Shown here: positions 1 through 7,852 of the stretch, one piece after another
Position numbering within the stretch: the stretch's first letter is position 1
How the letters are laid out: each line of letters opens with the position of its first letter
From: Amphiplicatus sp046296195
Lineage (GTDB): Bacteria > Pseudomonadota > Alphaproteobacteria > Caulobacterales > Parvularculaceae
Length of the DNA stretch: 64,000 nt
Direction: 5' to 3'
Assembly (NCBI GenBank): GCA_046296195.1
Contig: JBKBLR010000011.1
Span: 25,471-89,470 of the forward strand
The notes under the pieces: model-generated
What the model saw: the letters and a program-made list of their open reading frames with translations, nothing else
Told to the model about the DNA's origin: nothing
The model's database searches: none
Position numbers and translations under genes: made by a program

Positions 1-36
1 CGACAGGAGGGGGGGATCGCCTGACCAGAGGACTGC

Positions 37-255
37 ATGGCCAAAGAAGAATTGCTGGAATTTGAAGGCACGGTCGAGGAGCTGCTCCCGAACGCCACCT
101 TTCGCGTGAAGCTCGACCAGGGTCACGAGATTATCGCCCACACCGCGGGCAAGATGCGCAAGAACCGCATCCGCGTGCTCGCCGGCGACCGCGTCCAGGT
201 TGAAATGACGCCCTATGATCTGACCAAGGGCCGGATCACCTTCCGCTTCAAATAG
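37..255 (+). CDS. infA: Translation initiation factor IF-1
   Basis: This 72-residue protein is a single OB-fold (S1-like) domain of the standard IF-1 length. It binds the ribosomal A site of the 30S subunit and assists IF-2 and IF-3 during initiation. The sequence has the typical family pattern, an acidic start followed by FEGTVEELLPNATFRVKL and a C-terminal segment ending KGRITFRFK. An AGAGGA ribosome binding site lies 4 nt before the ATG. A TGA at 22-24, in frame with bases 1-21, may be the end of an upstream gene, but too little is present to say. It is first in a tight operon with maf (3 nt gap), rng and yacG, an order common in alphaproteobacteria. Confidence 0.97.
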   Translation: MAKEELLEFEGTVEELLPNATFRVKLDQGHEIIAHTAGKMRKNRIRVLAGDRVQVEMTPYDLTKGRITFRFK

Positions 256-258
256 GAA

Positions 259-843
259 ATGGCGCGTCCCTTGCGCCTCGTTCTCGCCAGCGCCTCGCCG
301 CGCCGCCTCGACATCCTGAAAATGATCGGCGTCGAACCGGACGCGATCATCAGCGCCGATCTCGACGAAAGCGAGCGGGCGGGCGAACTTGTCCGCGATT
401 ACGTCTCGCGGCTCGCCGCCGAGAAGGCCCACGCCGTCGCCGATCGCGCACCCGATGCGGCGACGCTCGCGGCGGACACGGCGGTCGCGTGCGGCCGGCG
501 CATCCTGCCCAAGGCGGAGACGGAAGATCAGGCTCGGTTCTGCCTTGAAGCGCTGTCGGGGCGGGCGCACCGCGTCTGGACCGGCGTTGCGCTCCTCGTC
601 CCTGGAGCGCCTTTGCGCCTTCGCGCCGTCGAATCGCGCGTGAAGGTCGCGCGGCTCTCTGAGGCCGACATCGCTGATTACCTCTGTTCGGGCGAATGGC
701 GCGGCAAGGCGGGCGGCTACGCGATCCAGGGCCGGTTCGCACGCCATGTCGAGATGATCGTCGGCTCGCATACCAACATTGTCGGCCTGCCGGCGCGTGA
801 GACGTTCAACCTCTTGAAAGGTGCGGGGCTCGCCGGGCCATGA
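259..843 (+). CDS. maf: Maf-like nucleoside triphosphate pyrophosphatase
   Basis: This 194-residue Maf/HAM1-superfamily protein hydrolyses non-canonical or surplus nucleoside triphosphates to monophosphate and pyrophosphate. The N-terminal signature LASASPRRLDIL (residues about 9-20) is the phosphate-binding loop. LAADTAV contains the family's catalytic Asp, and GGYAIQGRFA and GSHTNIVGLP are the conserved C-terminal blocks. The length matches the family. It starts 3 nt after the infA stop, and its TGA overlaps the rng ATG (ATGA), so the two are probably translationally coupled. The exact nucleotide preference (dTTP/UTP-type or m7GTP-type) cannot be read safely from sequence. Confidence 0.95.
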   Translation: MARPLRLVLASASPRRLDILKMIGVEPDAIISADLDESERAGELVRDYVSRLAAEKAHAVADRAPDAATLAADTAVACGRRILPKAETEDQARFCLEALSGRAHRVWTGVALLVPGAPLRLRAVESRVKVARLSEADIADYLCSGEWRGKAGGYAIQGRFARHVEMIVGSHTNIVGLPARETFNLLKGAGLAGP

Positions 844-2024
844 CGCGCCGGCTTTTCGTCGCCTGCGGCGCGGCGGAGACCGTCGCCGCGCTTGTCGCCG
901 ACGGCGAGATCGCGCGTTTCTTTTTCGCGCCTGCGCGGGGCGACGAGACCGCGCCGCGGCGGGCCGAAACCGGCGATATCGTCCTTGGACGGATCAAGGC
1001 GTCATCCCCGGCGCTTGGCGGGGTCTTCATCGACATCGGATCGGAGCAAGACGGCTTCGCGCCGCTGAGGAGAAGCGCGACGACTGCGCCCGAGGGCGCG
1101 ACGGCGCTTTTCCACGTGCAACGACCGGCGATCGGCGGCAAGGGCGCGGTTCTCGACCCTGACTGGCGGCGCGGATTGTCGCCGAAGCGCCAGGCGTCAA
1201 TGACGCTTGAGGGGCCGCCTCGGCTTCTCTCCCAGACATTCGACCCGGTCCTTCTGGTCGTTTTGCGAGCGGCGGACTTGGGCCCGGCGGAGATCATCGT
1301 CGATCAGCCCGATGCGGCGCATGCGCTGGCGTATGACGGCGTCACCGCAAGCTGCGACACGGGGCGCGTCGCCGCGCTTGATCTTGAAGGCGCGATCGCG
1401 GCGGCGCTTGAGTCCGTGGTCGCGCTTGGCGGCGGCGCGCGCATGACGATCGAGGAAACCTCGGGCGGCTGTGTCGTCGATGTTGATGCGGGCCCCGCGG
1501 CGGAGGCGTCACGCAAGCCGAACGATGCGGTGAACCGGCGCGCCGCCGGCGCCCTTTTCGGCGAACTCGGGCGGCGCGGGATCGGCGGGCGGGTCATCGT
1601 CGATTTCCTGCCGCCCTCCTCCCCGGCGGCGCGGAAGGCCTTGGCCGCCGAGCTTGAGAACAACGCCGCGCCGTTTGAGCGCCGCCTTGGAAAGCTCGCC
1701 CCGGACGGACTTCTCGACCTCACCGCGCCGCGCCGGGATTTCTCGCTCCTTGAGCGGGCCAGCGCGCCGGCGAGTGAAGGTTGCATCCGCGCCGGACGGC
1801 GCCTGACGCTCGACTGGACAGCAAGGCGCGCAGTCGCGGCGATCGAGGGGCGTCTTTCGCGCCATCCGCGCTTGCGCGTCACGCTGGAGGCTGGCGCCGC
1901 CATCGCGCGCTATCTTGCGGACCGTCCGCAATGGCTCGGGCGGCTTGCTGAGCGCTATGGTCCGCGCGCCCTCATCGAGGCGACGGAGAGACCCGAAAGG
2001 ACGTTTGATGTCCGGGAAAGCTGA
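840..2024 (+). CDS. Ribonuclease E/G family protein (short form)
   Basis: This 394-residue protein belongs to the RNase E/G family, single-strand endoribonucleases of rRNA and mRNA processing. An S1-like segment (GDIVLGRIKA ... GGVFIDIG) lies at residues about 40-65. The two Asp-bearing catalytic blocks are recognisable as VVDVDAG (residues about 211-217) and VIVDFLPP (about 248-255), which correspond to AIDVNTG and IVIDFIDM of classic enzymes. It is about 100 residues shorter than E. coli RNase G, and the CPxC zinc-link motif is absent. It may therefore be a reduced, dimer-deficient or specialised form. It overlaps maf by 4 nt, and its end overlaps the start of yacG, so all four genes look co-transcribed. 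Confidence 0.85.
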   Translation: MTRRLFVACGAAETVAALVADGEIARFFFAPARGDETAPRRAETGDIVLGRIKASSPALGGVFIDIGSEQDGFAPLRRSATTAPEGATALFHVQRPAIGGKGAVLDPDWRRGLSPKRQASMTLEGPPRLLSQTFDPVLLVVLRAADLGPAEIIVDQPDAAHALAYDGVTASCDTGRVAALDLEGAIAAALESVVALGGGARMTIEETSGGCVVDVDAGPAAEASRKPNDAVNRRAAGALFGELGRRGIGGRVIVDFLPPSSPAARKALAAELENNAAPFERRLGKLAPDGLLDLTAPRRDFSLLERASAPASEGCIRAGRRLTLDWTARRAVAAIEGRLSRHPRLRVTLEAGAAIARYLADRPQWLGRLAERYGPRALIEATERPERTFDVRES

Positions 2025-2211
2025 TCCGGCCGATCGAATGCCGAAAAAAGCCGCCTGTCCCGTTTGCAAGGCGCCGCAGAGCGAAGCCTATCGGCCGTTC
2101 TGTTCAAAGCGGTGCGCCGATGTCGACCTCCACCGGTGGCTTTCCGGCGGTTACGCGATCCCGGCGGTCGAAGCGGAAGAAGCGCCGGACGCCGACAGCG
2201 AGAAAGACTAG
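2008..2211 (+). CDS. yacG: DNA gyrase inhibitor YacG (zinc finger protein)
   Basis: This 67-residue zinc-binding protein has four Cys ligands at residues 17, 20, 32 and 36 in a Cx2C-x11-Cx3C arrangement. The family hallmark YRPFCSKRCADVDLHRWL follows, and the tail is acidic. YacG binds GyrB and inhibits gyrase in E. coli. I chose the ATG at 2008, which gives a 17-nt overlap with the preceding RNase gene. A second in-frame ATG at 2038 would also preserve the finger. It is the last gene of the infA operon and is followed at once by a strong hairpin. Confidence 0.93.
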   Translation: MSGKADPADRMPKKAACPVCKAPQSEAYRPFCSKRCADVDLHRWLSGGYAIPAVEAEEAPDADSEKD

Positions 2212-2238
2212 GCCCGCCTCCGGGACGCGAGGCGGGCC
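2211..2238 (+). terminator. Hairpin terminator after yacG
   Basis: A perfect 9-bp stem, GGCCCGCCT paired with AGGCGGGCC, has a 10-nt loop and begins on the last base of the yacG stop codon. Only two T residues follow, so it is a weak intrinsic terminator in the strict sense. It lies between convergent genes and probably serves the infA operon. Confidence 0.6.
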
Positions 2239-2282
2239 TTCCCGCCGCGCCGCGGGGGCGGGGCGCGGCGAAGATTGACGCT

Positions 2283-2753
2283 TCAGAACTGCGGCGCTTC
2301 CTGCGTCGTCGGCGCAAGGAGGGCGACGAAAACCTTGTGCTCGCTGTCGCTGAGAACGCGGTTGAGGTCGGCGTCGGCGGCGTCGAAGCTGGCGACCCGC
2401 GCCGCGGCGAGTTCCTCCTTGGCGATCCTGCCGTCCTCGCCGGCGATCGCTGCAAACTGCGCTGGCGGTGCGGCGGCGGGCGTCGCGATCAAAGCGCCGG
2501 CGGGCTTTGGCTGCATCGATTCAAGTTTCGAGAACTCCGCCTCGTTGAGGAAGCTGTCCGCGTCGGCGTCAGCAAGAATGAACTCGGCCTCGCCAAGCTT
2601 CATCGCGTCCTCGCGCGTCTTGACGGCGTCGATCGTCATCGCCTGCGGCGCGGCCGCCTTCATCTTGACGGCGCCTTTCTTTGCGGGCTCGCCGGCGTTG
2701 ACGGTTGCAACCATCGCAAGCGCGGCGGCGGAAGTGATAAGGGTACGGATCAT
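2283..2753 (-). CDS. Exported EF-hand domain protein
   Basis: This 156-residue protein begins with a Sec-type signal peptide (MIRTLITSAAALAMVATVNAG), so it is probably periplasmic. One canonical EF-hand loop, DADADSFLNEAEF, is visible near residues 60-75. Two more degenerate Asp/Glu-rich segments follow (AGEDGRIAKEEL, AADADLNRVLSDSE) and may bind calcium weakly or only be structural. An Ala/Pro-rich linker separates the first hand from the others. It is related to calmodulin-like small proteins of alphaproteobacteria with unknown role. It stands alone, facing the yacG terminator. Confidence 0.75.
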   Translation of the reverse strand: MIRTLITSAAALAMVATVNAGEPAKKGAVKMKAAAPQAMTIDAVKTREDAMKLGEAEFILADADADSFLNEAEFSKLESMQPKPAGALIATPAAAPPAQFAAIAGEDGRIAKEELAAARVASFDAADADLNRVLSDSEHKVFVALLAPTTQEAPQF

Positions 2754-2772
2754 GTCGGCGCTCCTTCACATC

Positions 2773-2798
2773 GCCGGACCAGCAGGAGGCGGTCCGGC
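2773..2798. repeat. 8-bp inverted repeat upstream of the EF-hand gene
   Basis: GCCGGACC and GGTCCGGC form a perfect 8-bp inverted repeat around a 10-nt loop, about 20 nt before the EF-hand start codon on the minus strand. It could form a hairpin in the 5' untranslated region that contains the ribosome binding site region. No function is known. Confidence 0.4.
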
Positions 2799-2852
2799 CT
2801 GACGTGGAGGGATATCGGCATCGTCGTCCGCCGGCGCCAGTTAAGCCTCGGT

Positions 2853-2870
2853 CATGACAGGATTGTCATG
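2853..2870 (-). terminator. Hairpin just after the patatin gene
   Basis: A perfect 7-bp inverted repeat, CATGACA-GGAT-TGTCATG, starts 6 nt beyond the patatin stop codon on the minus strand. There is no T-run, so it may be a weak terminator, an mRNA 3' stabiliser or a protein-binding palindrome upstream of the EF-hand gene. Confidence 0.35.
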
Positions 2871-2876
2871 GCGCAC

Positions 2877-3896
2877 TCACACGCCGCTGTCGAACATCGC
2901 CCGGATGTCAACGGTGCTTCGAGCGCCGATGCTTTCGAAATTTTCAGAAAGCCATTGATCGGCGACGGCGCGCCCTTTCGCTTTCAGCGACATCAGAAAG
3001 CGCCGGTCGACATTGAATTTCGAGGCGACGGAGTAGTTCTCCAGCGCGCAATCGCTGCGGATCGAATGAACCCGCACCTTGCGCAGGTCGTTCCGTCGCT
3101 CCTCCTTCAGCCAGCCTTCATCGAGCAGCTTCTCGACGAAAGCGACCGCGCGCAGCTCCCGCAGCAGCGAGGCGTTGAAACTGATTTCATTGATCCGGTT
3201 TAGGATGTCGGGCGCCGTCACCGGAATCTTGTCGTGCGTCAGCGGGTTGATGTGGACGATGACGACGTCGCTCGATTCCGCCTCGTAAAAGAATGGAAAG
3301 AGCGGCGGGTTGCCCATATAGCCGCCGTCCCAATAGGCCTCGCCGTCAATCTCGACCGCCTTGAACAGGAAGGGCAGGCAGGTCGAGGCGAGCACCGCCG
3401 CGATCGAGACCTCATGCGTCTTGAAGATCCTCACCTTGCCGGTGCGGACATTCGTGGCCGACAGGTAAAGCCGCGTCGTCGTGCAGCCTTTCAGGGCGTC
3501 GAAGTCGATGACGCGGGCCAGAACCTCTTTCAGCGGATTGATGTTGAAAGGATTGAACTGATAGGGGGAGTAAACGCGCGTGAAAATGTCGAACATTCGA
3601 TAAGCGACCGCGTCATCGGCGTCGCCGAACGGCCCCGTGCGCACCGGGCTCGTGAAGGCCCCGACGCGCATGATCTCTTCCCAAAGCCGGTCGAGCGTTT
3701 CCCGCGCGCTTTCACGCCCGCCGCGGAAAAGGCCATAGGCGAGCGCGGCGGCGTTGACGGCGCCCTCGCTCGCGCCCGAGACGCCTTCGACGGCGACCCG
3801 CTCATCGTCGAGAAGCCGGTCAAGGACGCCCCAGGTGACCGCGCCATGCGCGCCGCCCCCCTGCAGCGCGAGGTTCACCTTCTTGGGCTCGGTCAC
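2877..3896 (-). CDS. Patatin-like phospholipase family protein
   Basis: This 339-residue serine acyl hydrolase has a Ser-Asp dyad. The oxyanion-hole motif GGGAHG is at residues 13-18, the nucleophile elbow GASEG places Ser43, and the catalytic Asp is Asp190 in DGGYMGN. There is no signal peptide, so it is cytoplasmic or membrane-associated. It starts with GTG, and this start shares one base with the stop of the upstream hydroxybutyrate dehydrogenase (TAGTG), implying coupled translation. The substrate is unknown. Pairing with 3-hydroxybutyrate dehydrogenase suggests a role in lipid or polyhydroxybutyrate turnover, but that is inference. Confidence 0.92.
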   Translation of the reverse strand: MTEPKKVNLALQGGGAHGAVTWGVLDRLLDDERVAVEGVSGASEGAVNAAALAYGLFRGGRESARETLDRLWEEIMRVGAFTSPVRTGPFGDADDAVAYRMFDIFTRVYSPYQFNPFNINPLKEVLARVIDFDALKGCTTTRLYLSATNVRTGKVRIFKTHEVSIAAVLASTCLPFLFKAVEIDGEAYWDGGYMGNPPLFPFFYEAESSDVVIVHINPLTHDKIPVTAPDILNRINEISFNASLLRELRAVAFVEKLLDEGWLKEERRNDLRKVRVHSIRSDCALENYSVASKFNVDRRFLMSLKAKGRAVADQWLSENFESIGARSTVDIRAMFDSGV

Positions 3897-4678
3897 TATT
3901 TCGCGACCCAGCCGCCGTCGATCTGCAGCGCCGCGCCGGTGATCGAGGCCGCCTTGTCGCCGGCGAGGAACACAGCGAGCGCGGCGACCTCCTCGACCGT
4001 CACGAATTTCTTCGTCGGCTGGGCTTCGAGAATGACTTTCTGCACGACCTCCGCTTCGGTCATGCCGCGCGCGCGCGCGGTGTCAGGAATCTGCTTTTCA
4101 ACCAGCGGCGTCTTCACATAGCCGGGGCAGATCGCATTGCAGGTGACGCCGAATTCCGCGCCCTCGAGCGCGACCGTCTTGGTGAACCCAAGGACGCCGT
4201 GCTTGGCCGCGACATAGGCCGATTTGAAGGGCGAGGCGACGAGGGCGTGCGCAGAGGCGATGTTGATGATTCGTCCAAAGCCGCGCGCCTTCATGCCCTT
4301 GAACACGGCCTTCGTGAGGTGGAAGGTCGCCGAGAGGTTGATGGCGATGATCGCATCCCACTTGTCCTCCGGGAACTCCTCAATCGGCGAGACATGCTGG
4401 ATGCCGGCGTTGTTGACGAGGATGTCGACTTTGCCGAAGGCGTCGGCGGCGACCGCGGCGAGGGCGCGGATCTCCTCAGGCTTCGACATGTCGGCGCCGT
4501 TGTAGGCGACGCGCACGCCATACCGGTCGGCGAGGCGGCGGCGTTCGGCTTCGATCGCGCCGGTCTCGCCGAAACCGTTGAGCATGAGGTCGCAGCCGTC
4601 CGAGGCGAGCGCTTCGGCGATCGCAAGCCCGATGCCGCTCGTTGATCCGGTGACGATCGCCGATCGGCCTTTGGTCAT
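3896..4678 (-). CDS. 3-hydroxybutyrate dehydrogenase (SDR family)
   Basis: This 260-residue short-chain dehydrogenase/reductase has the NAD-binding motif TGSTSGIG starting at residue 10, NNAG near residue 90 and the catalytic YVAAK near residue 155. The C-terminus (ITGAALQIDGGWVAK) and the segments KFVTVEEVAALAVFLA and CPGYVKTPLVEKQIPD are typical of D-3-hydroxybutyrate dehydrogenase, which oxidises 3-hydroxybutyrate to acetoacetate with NAD. A GAGGAG ribosome binding site precedes the ATG. It is the first gene of a two-gene operon with the patatin. Confidence 0.9.
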   Translation of the reverse strand: MTKGRSAIVTGSTSGIGLAIAEALASDGCDLMLNGFGETGAIEAERRRLADRYGVRVAYNGADMSKPEEIRALAAVAADAFGKVDILVNNAGIQHVSPIEEFPEDKWDAIIAINLSATFHLTKAVFKGMKARGFGRIINIASAHALVASPFKSAYVAAKHGVLGFTKTVALEGAEFGVTCNAICPGYVKTPLVEKQIPDTARARGMTEAEVVQKVILEAQPTKKFVTVEEVAALAVFLAGDKAASITGAALQIDGGWVAK

Positions 4679-4802
4679 GTCGCGCTCCTCTTTCGCTGGT
4701 TGCGGCGCACCATACCGGCGGCCGACAGCCGCCTCAACCGCGCTGGCGCCGCCGGCGCGGCGGGTCTATTGTCGCGACGTGATCAGAATTGCGTAGGCGG
4801 CG

Positions 4803-5333
4803 ATGCGGGCGCTTTTGCTGTGTGCGGCGATGACGGCGGCGTCGCCCGCCGCCGCGCAAATGTCGATCACGACCTTTGGCGCGACTGATGCGCAAGGCTG
4901 CTATGAAGATGCGCGCAGCGACACGGCGACCGCAGTCGATCGCTGCGACGCCGCCCTGCGCAGCCGGAATCTGACGAAGCGCGACCGAACCGCGACCCTC
5001 GTCAATCGCGGCATCATCCACAACAGGGGCAAGCGCGTTGACGCCGCGCTTTCCGACTTCAACGCGGCGCTCGACGCCGATCCCTCGCTCGGCGAGGCCT
5101 GGCTCAATCGCGGCAATGCCCAGTTCCTGCGCAGCCAGTATGATCTTGCCATCGCCGATTACGAGAAGTCGCTCGAGGCCGACCTCTCGAAGCCCTGGGT
5201 CGCCTGGTACAATATCGGCCTGGCGCGTGAGGCGCAAAAGGACGCGCGCGGCGCCCGCACCGCCTATGAGCGCGCGCTTGAGCTCAATCCGGGCTTCAGC
5301 CTCGCGAAACAGAAGCTGGGGCTTGTGGAATAG
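4803..5333 (+). CDS. Exported tetratricopeptide repeat protein
   Basis: This 176-residue protein starts with a signal peptide (MRALLLCAAMTAASPAAAQ) and is otherwise mainly TPR repeats. Three TPR units run from about residue 60 to the end, with the classic small-large pattern in GEAWLNRGNAQF and SKPWVAWYNIGLAREAQ. Such proteins act as periplasmic scaffolds, and no enzymatic motif is present. It is divergent from the hydroxybutyrate dehydrogenase. A short hairpin with no T-run (5409-5432) lies downstream. Confidence 0.85.
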   Translation: MRALLLCAAMTAASPAAAQMSITTFGATDAQGCYEDARSDTATAVDRCDAALRSRNLTKRDRTATLVNRGIIHNRGKRVDAALSDFNAALDADPSLGEAWLNRGNAQFLRSQYDLAIADYEKSLEADLSKPWVAWYNIGLAREAQKDARGARTAYERALELNPGFSLAKQKLGLVE

Positions 5334-5408
5334 GGCGATCCGGCGCCCGTCCCAGCCAAGAGCTGCGCAGCGCCGGATGCAGCCGCACGCCTTTTGTCGT
5401 AGACCCCG

Positions 5409-5432
5409 TTCTCCGAAATGCGAGCCGGAGAA
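5409..5432. repeat. Inverted repeat downstream of the TPR gene
   Basis: TTCTCCG and CGGAGAA form a perfect 7-bp inverted repeat with a 10-nt loop in the gap between the TPR gene and the convergent dienelactone hydrolase. There is no T-tract. It may be a Rho-type 3' hairpin or a remnant of an intergenic repeat. Confidence 0.3.
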
Positions 5433-5468
5433 GGTGGTGGTGAGCCTCCAATTAACGTGCGGTTTCAC

Positions 5469-5493
5469 CCGAAAACCGCTGCGCTGATTTCGG
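5469..5493. repeat. Possible extragenic palindrome (CCGAAA...TTTCGG)
   Basis: A 6-bp inverted repeat, CCGAAA/TTTCGG, with the context ACCGCTGCGC in its loop and GCGCTCTAG just after it resembles the short intergenic palindromes seen in many alphaproteobacteria. The last three bases of GCGCTCTAG-type sequence supply the stop codon of the dienelactone hydrolase on the minus strand. Only one copy occurs in this window, so the call is tentative. Confidence 0.3.
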
Positions 5494-5501
5494 ACTGCGC
5501 T

Positions 5502-6221
5502 CTAGGCGAAGCATTCCGCCAGGAACAGCTTCAGCGACGCCCACGCCCGGTCCGCGGCGCGCTCATTGTAGACCGTGCCGAAGGCCGGATCGTTCGCCTG
5601 CGGGTTGGTGAAGGCGTGCATGACGCCGCCGTAGGCGTGGATCTGCCAATCAGCGCCGGCTTCGGTAAGCTCGTTCCCGAGCGCGACGACGTCTTCGGGC
5701 TTCACCATCGGGTCGTCATAGCCGTGAAAGGCGATCACCTTCGCCTTGACCTTGCGCCCCCTCGTGTTGCCTGGCGCGCCGAAGAGGCCATGAAAGGACG
5801 CCGCGCCGCGAATGTCGGCGCCGGTGCGGGCGACATCGAGCGCGCACAGCCCGCCGAAACAGAAACCCATGATGGCGATGCGCGAGGCGTCAACCTCCGG
5901 CAAACCTTTCACAACCTCGATGACATGCAGCAGCCGCTCTTGCAGATGCAGGCGGTTCGAAGCGAGCGGCGTCATCAGCGCCTGGCATTCCTCGGTCGTC
6001 TTGCCGAAGACGCCCTTGCCGTAGAGGTCGAGCGCAAAGCCGGCATAGCCGAGCTCGGCGAGGCGCCGGGCGTACTCCTCCTCGACGGGCCCGCGTCCCG
6101 CCCAGGCATGACTGATGAGAACGGCCGGGCGCTTGCCGGCGGGCGCATCGCCGAAGGCCAGCAATCCCTCATAGGCTTTGCCGCCATGTGAATAGCCGAC
6201 TGCGCGCGTATGGATCGCCAT
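5502..6221 (-). CDS. Dienelactone hydrolase family protein
   Basis: This 239-residue alpha/beta hydrolase uses a Cys nucleophile: GFCFGG places Cys121, and the later blocks HGYDDPMV and GVMHAFTNP supply the catalytic Asp and His. The family cleaves dienelactone to maleylacetate, but most members outside chlorocatechol operons have unknown ester substrates. No catechol genes are nearby. I chose the ATG at 6221 because a strong GAGGGAG ribosome binding site precedes it. A TTG at 6236 is possible but less likely. It is downstream of pyruvate kinase on the same strand, with a hairpin between them. Confidence 0.9.
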   Translation of the reverse strand: MAIHTRAVGYSHGGKAYEGLLAFGDAPAGKRPAVLISHAWAGRGPVEEEYARRLAELGYAGFALDLYGKGVFGKTTEECQALMTPLASNRLHLQERLLHVIEVVKGLPEVDASRIAIMGFCFGGLCALDVARTGADIRGAASFHGLFGAPGNTRGRKVKAKVIAFHGYDDPMVKPEDVVALGNELTEAGADWQIHAYGGVMHAFTNPQANDPAFGTVYNERAADRAWASLKLFLAECFA

Positions 6222-6274
6222 GCCCGTCTCCCTCAAAATTCAGGCGCGACTTTCCCCCGGCGCGGCGGGAAATC

Positions 6275-6292
6275 AAGAGGTGGCGACCTCTT
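6275..6292 (-). terminator. Hairpin after pyruvate kinase
   Basis: A perfect 7-bp stem, AAGAGGT/ACCTCTT, has a 4-nt loop (GGCG) and starts 9 nt after the pyk stop on the minus strand. It is followed by a mildly T-rich GATTTCC. It is probably a weak terminator separating pyk from the hydrolase gene. Confidence 0.45.
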
Positions 6293-6300
6293 CCGCGCGG

Positions 6301-7722
6301 TCACTCGCCGCGGGCGCCGATGCGGCTGATTTTGAGCGTGTTCGTCTTGCCGGGACGCCCGAACGGATAGCCGGCGAGAATGATGATGCGGTCCCCGTCC
6401 TTCGCGCCGTGCTTGACCGCGAGAAGTTCGGCTTTTTCATGCATTTCGTGGAAGTGCGAGATGTCCTCGGTCGTCACCGGCGTCACGCCCCAGTAGAGCG
6501 AGAGGCGTCGCGCGACCTCCTCGCTCGGCGTCGCGGCGAGAATGCCGCAATGCGGACGGTCGCGGGAAAGGCGCTTCGCCGTCGATCCCGTCTTGGTATA
6601 GGCGAGCGCGAGGCGGCAATCGAGCACCTCGGCGATGCGCCGCGCCGAAAGCGTGATCGCGTCGGCGGTCGTATGCTCCGCCCCCGGATCGTCCTGGATG
6701 ATGAAGGACCCGCATTCGGGATCGCGCTCGGTCGCGGCGATGATGCGGTCCATGATGGCGACGGCCGACGGCGGATGGCGCCCGACGGCGGTCTCCGCCG
6801 ACAGCATCACCGCGTCCGCGCCCTGAAAGACGGCGGTTGAAACGTCGGAGGCTTCGGCGCGCGTCGGGGCGATCGATTCGACCATCGACTCCAGCATGTG
6901 GGTGGCGACGATGACGGGCTTTCCCGCCTTGCGGCAGGCCCTGACGATGCGGCGCTGGATGTTCGGCACGTCTTCGGCTGGCAATTCGACGCCGAGGTCG
7001 CCGCGCGCGACCATCAGCGCGTCCGATGCATCGATGATGGCGTGCAGATGATCGACGGCGGTCGGCTTTTCGATCTTTGAAATCACGCCGGCGCGGCCCT
7101 TGATGAGCGCGCGCGCCTCCTCGACGTCTTCGGGACGCTGCACGAAGGAAAGCGCGACATAATCGACGCCGATCTTCAGCGCATGATCGAGGTCGGCGCG
7201 GTCTTTCTCTGTCAGCGCCGAAATGGGCAGCGCGCGGCCCGGCAGGTTGATCCCCTTGCGGTTGGTGAGACGGCCCGGCGTGTCCGCCTTGCCGAGCGCA
7301 TAATCACCTTTCACCTCTTCGACCGTGATCTGCAGCTTGCCGTCGTCGAGCTTCAGGATGTCGCCCGCCTGCAAGACGCTCATGACTTCGGGATGCGGAA
7401 TCGGGATGACATCATCTTCGGTCGTTTCTTTCGCGAGCATCAGGCGGTAATGCGCGCCATAGCGGAGATCGAGCCCGTCGCCCCTGAGGACGCCGGTGCG
7501 GATCTTCGGCCCCTGAAGATCGGCGAAGACGGCGATCGGCGTTCCTGTCTCGCGCCCTATCGCGCGGATCGCCTCCATGATGCGGGTCGTCTTCTCATGC
7601 TCGCCATGGGAGAAATTCAATCGGAAGACATCGACGCCCGCCTGGTGCAGCAGCGTCAGCATCGACGGCGAGGCGCTCGCCGGGCCGACGGTCGCGACGA
7701 TCTTGCATTGCCGTTTTCTCAT
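6301..7722 (-). CDS. pyk: Pyruvate kinase
   Basis: This 473-residue enzyme performs the last step of glycolysis, converting phosphoenolpyruvate and ADP to pyruvate and ATP. The N-terminal KIVATVGPAS, FADLQGPKIRTG, the active-site block ISKIEKP and the signature MVARGDLGVELP are all present, followed by the alpha/beta C-terminal regulatory domain. I use the ATG at 7722, where family similarity begins (MRKRQCKIVATVGPAS). A TTG 33 nt upstream would add 11 residues. The length is normal for bacterial type II enzymes. It is monocistronic or loosely linked to the hydrolase gene. Confidence 0.97.
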   Translation of the reverse strand: MRKRQCKIVATVGPASASPSMLTLLHQAGVDVFRLNFSHGEHEKTTRIMEAIRAIGRETGTPIAVFADLQGPKIRTGVLRGDGLDLRYGAHYRLMLAKETTEDDVIPIPHPEVMSVLQAGDILKLDDGKLQITVEEVKGDYALGKADTPGRLTNRKGINLPGRALPISALTEKDRADLDHALKIGVDYVALSFVQRPEDVEEARALIKGRAGVISKIEKPTAVDHLHAIIDASDALMVARGDLGVELPAEDVPNIQRRIVRACRKAGKPVIVATHMLESMVESIAPTRAEASDVSTAVFQGADAVMLSAETAVGRHPPSAVAIMDRIIAATERDPECGSFIIQDDPGAEHTTADAITLSARRIAEVLDCRLALAYTKTGSTAKRLSRDRPHCGILAATPSEEVARRLSLYWGVTPVTTEDISHFHEMHEKAELLAVKHGAKDGDRIIILAGYPFGRPGKTNTLKISRIGARGE

Positions 7723-7852
7723 CGGGACGGGGCTCCGGAAGCTGTTGGTTTTCAATCCCTAGTCCGATCGGCGGGCGGTGAAAAGAACGCCGCCGCTGCT
7801 TGCGCCGAGCCCGCCCCTTCGGCACTCTCGGCGCTGGGTGCGGGAGGCGGCG

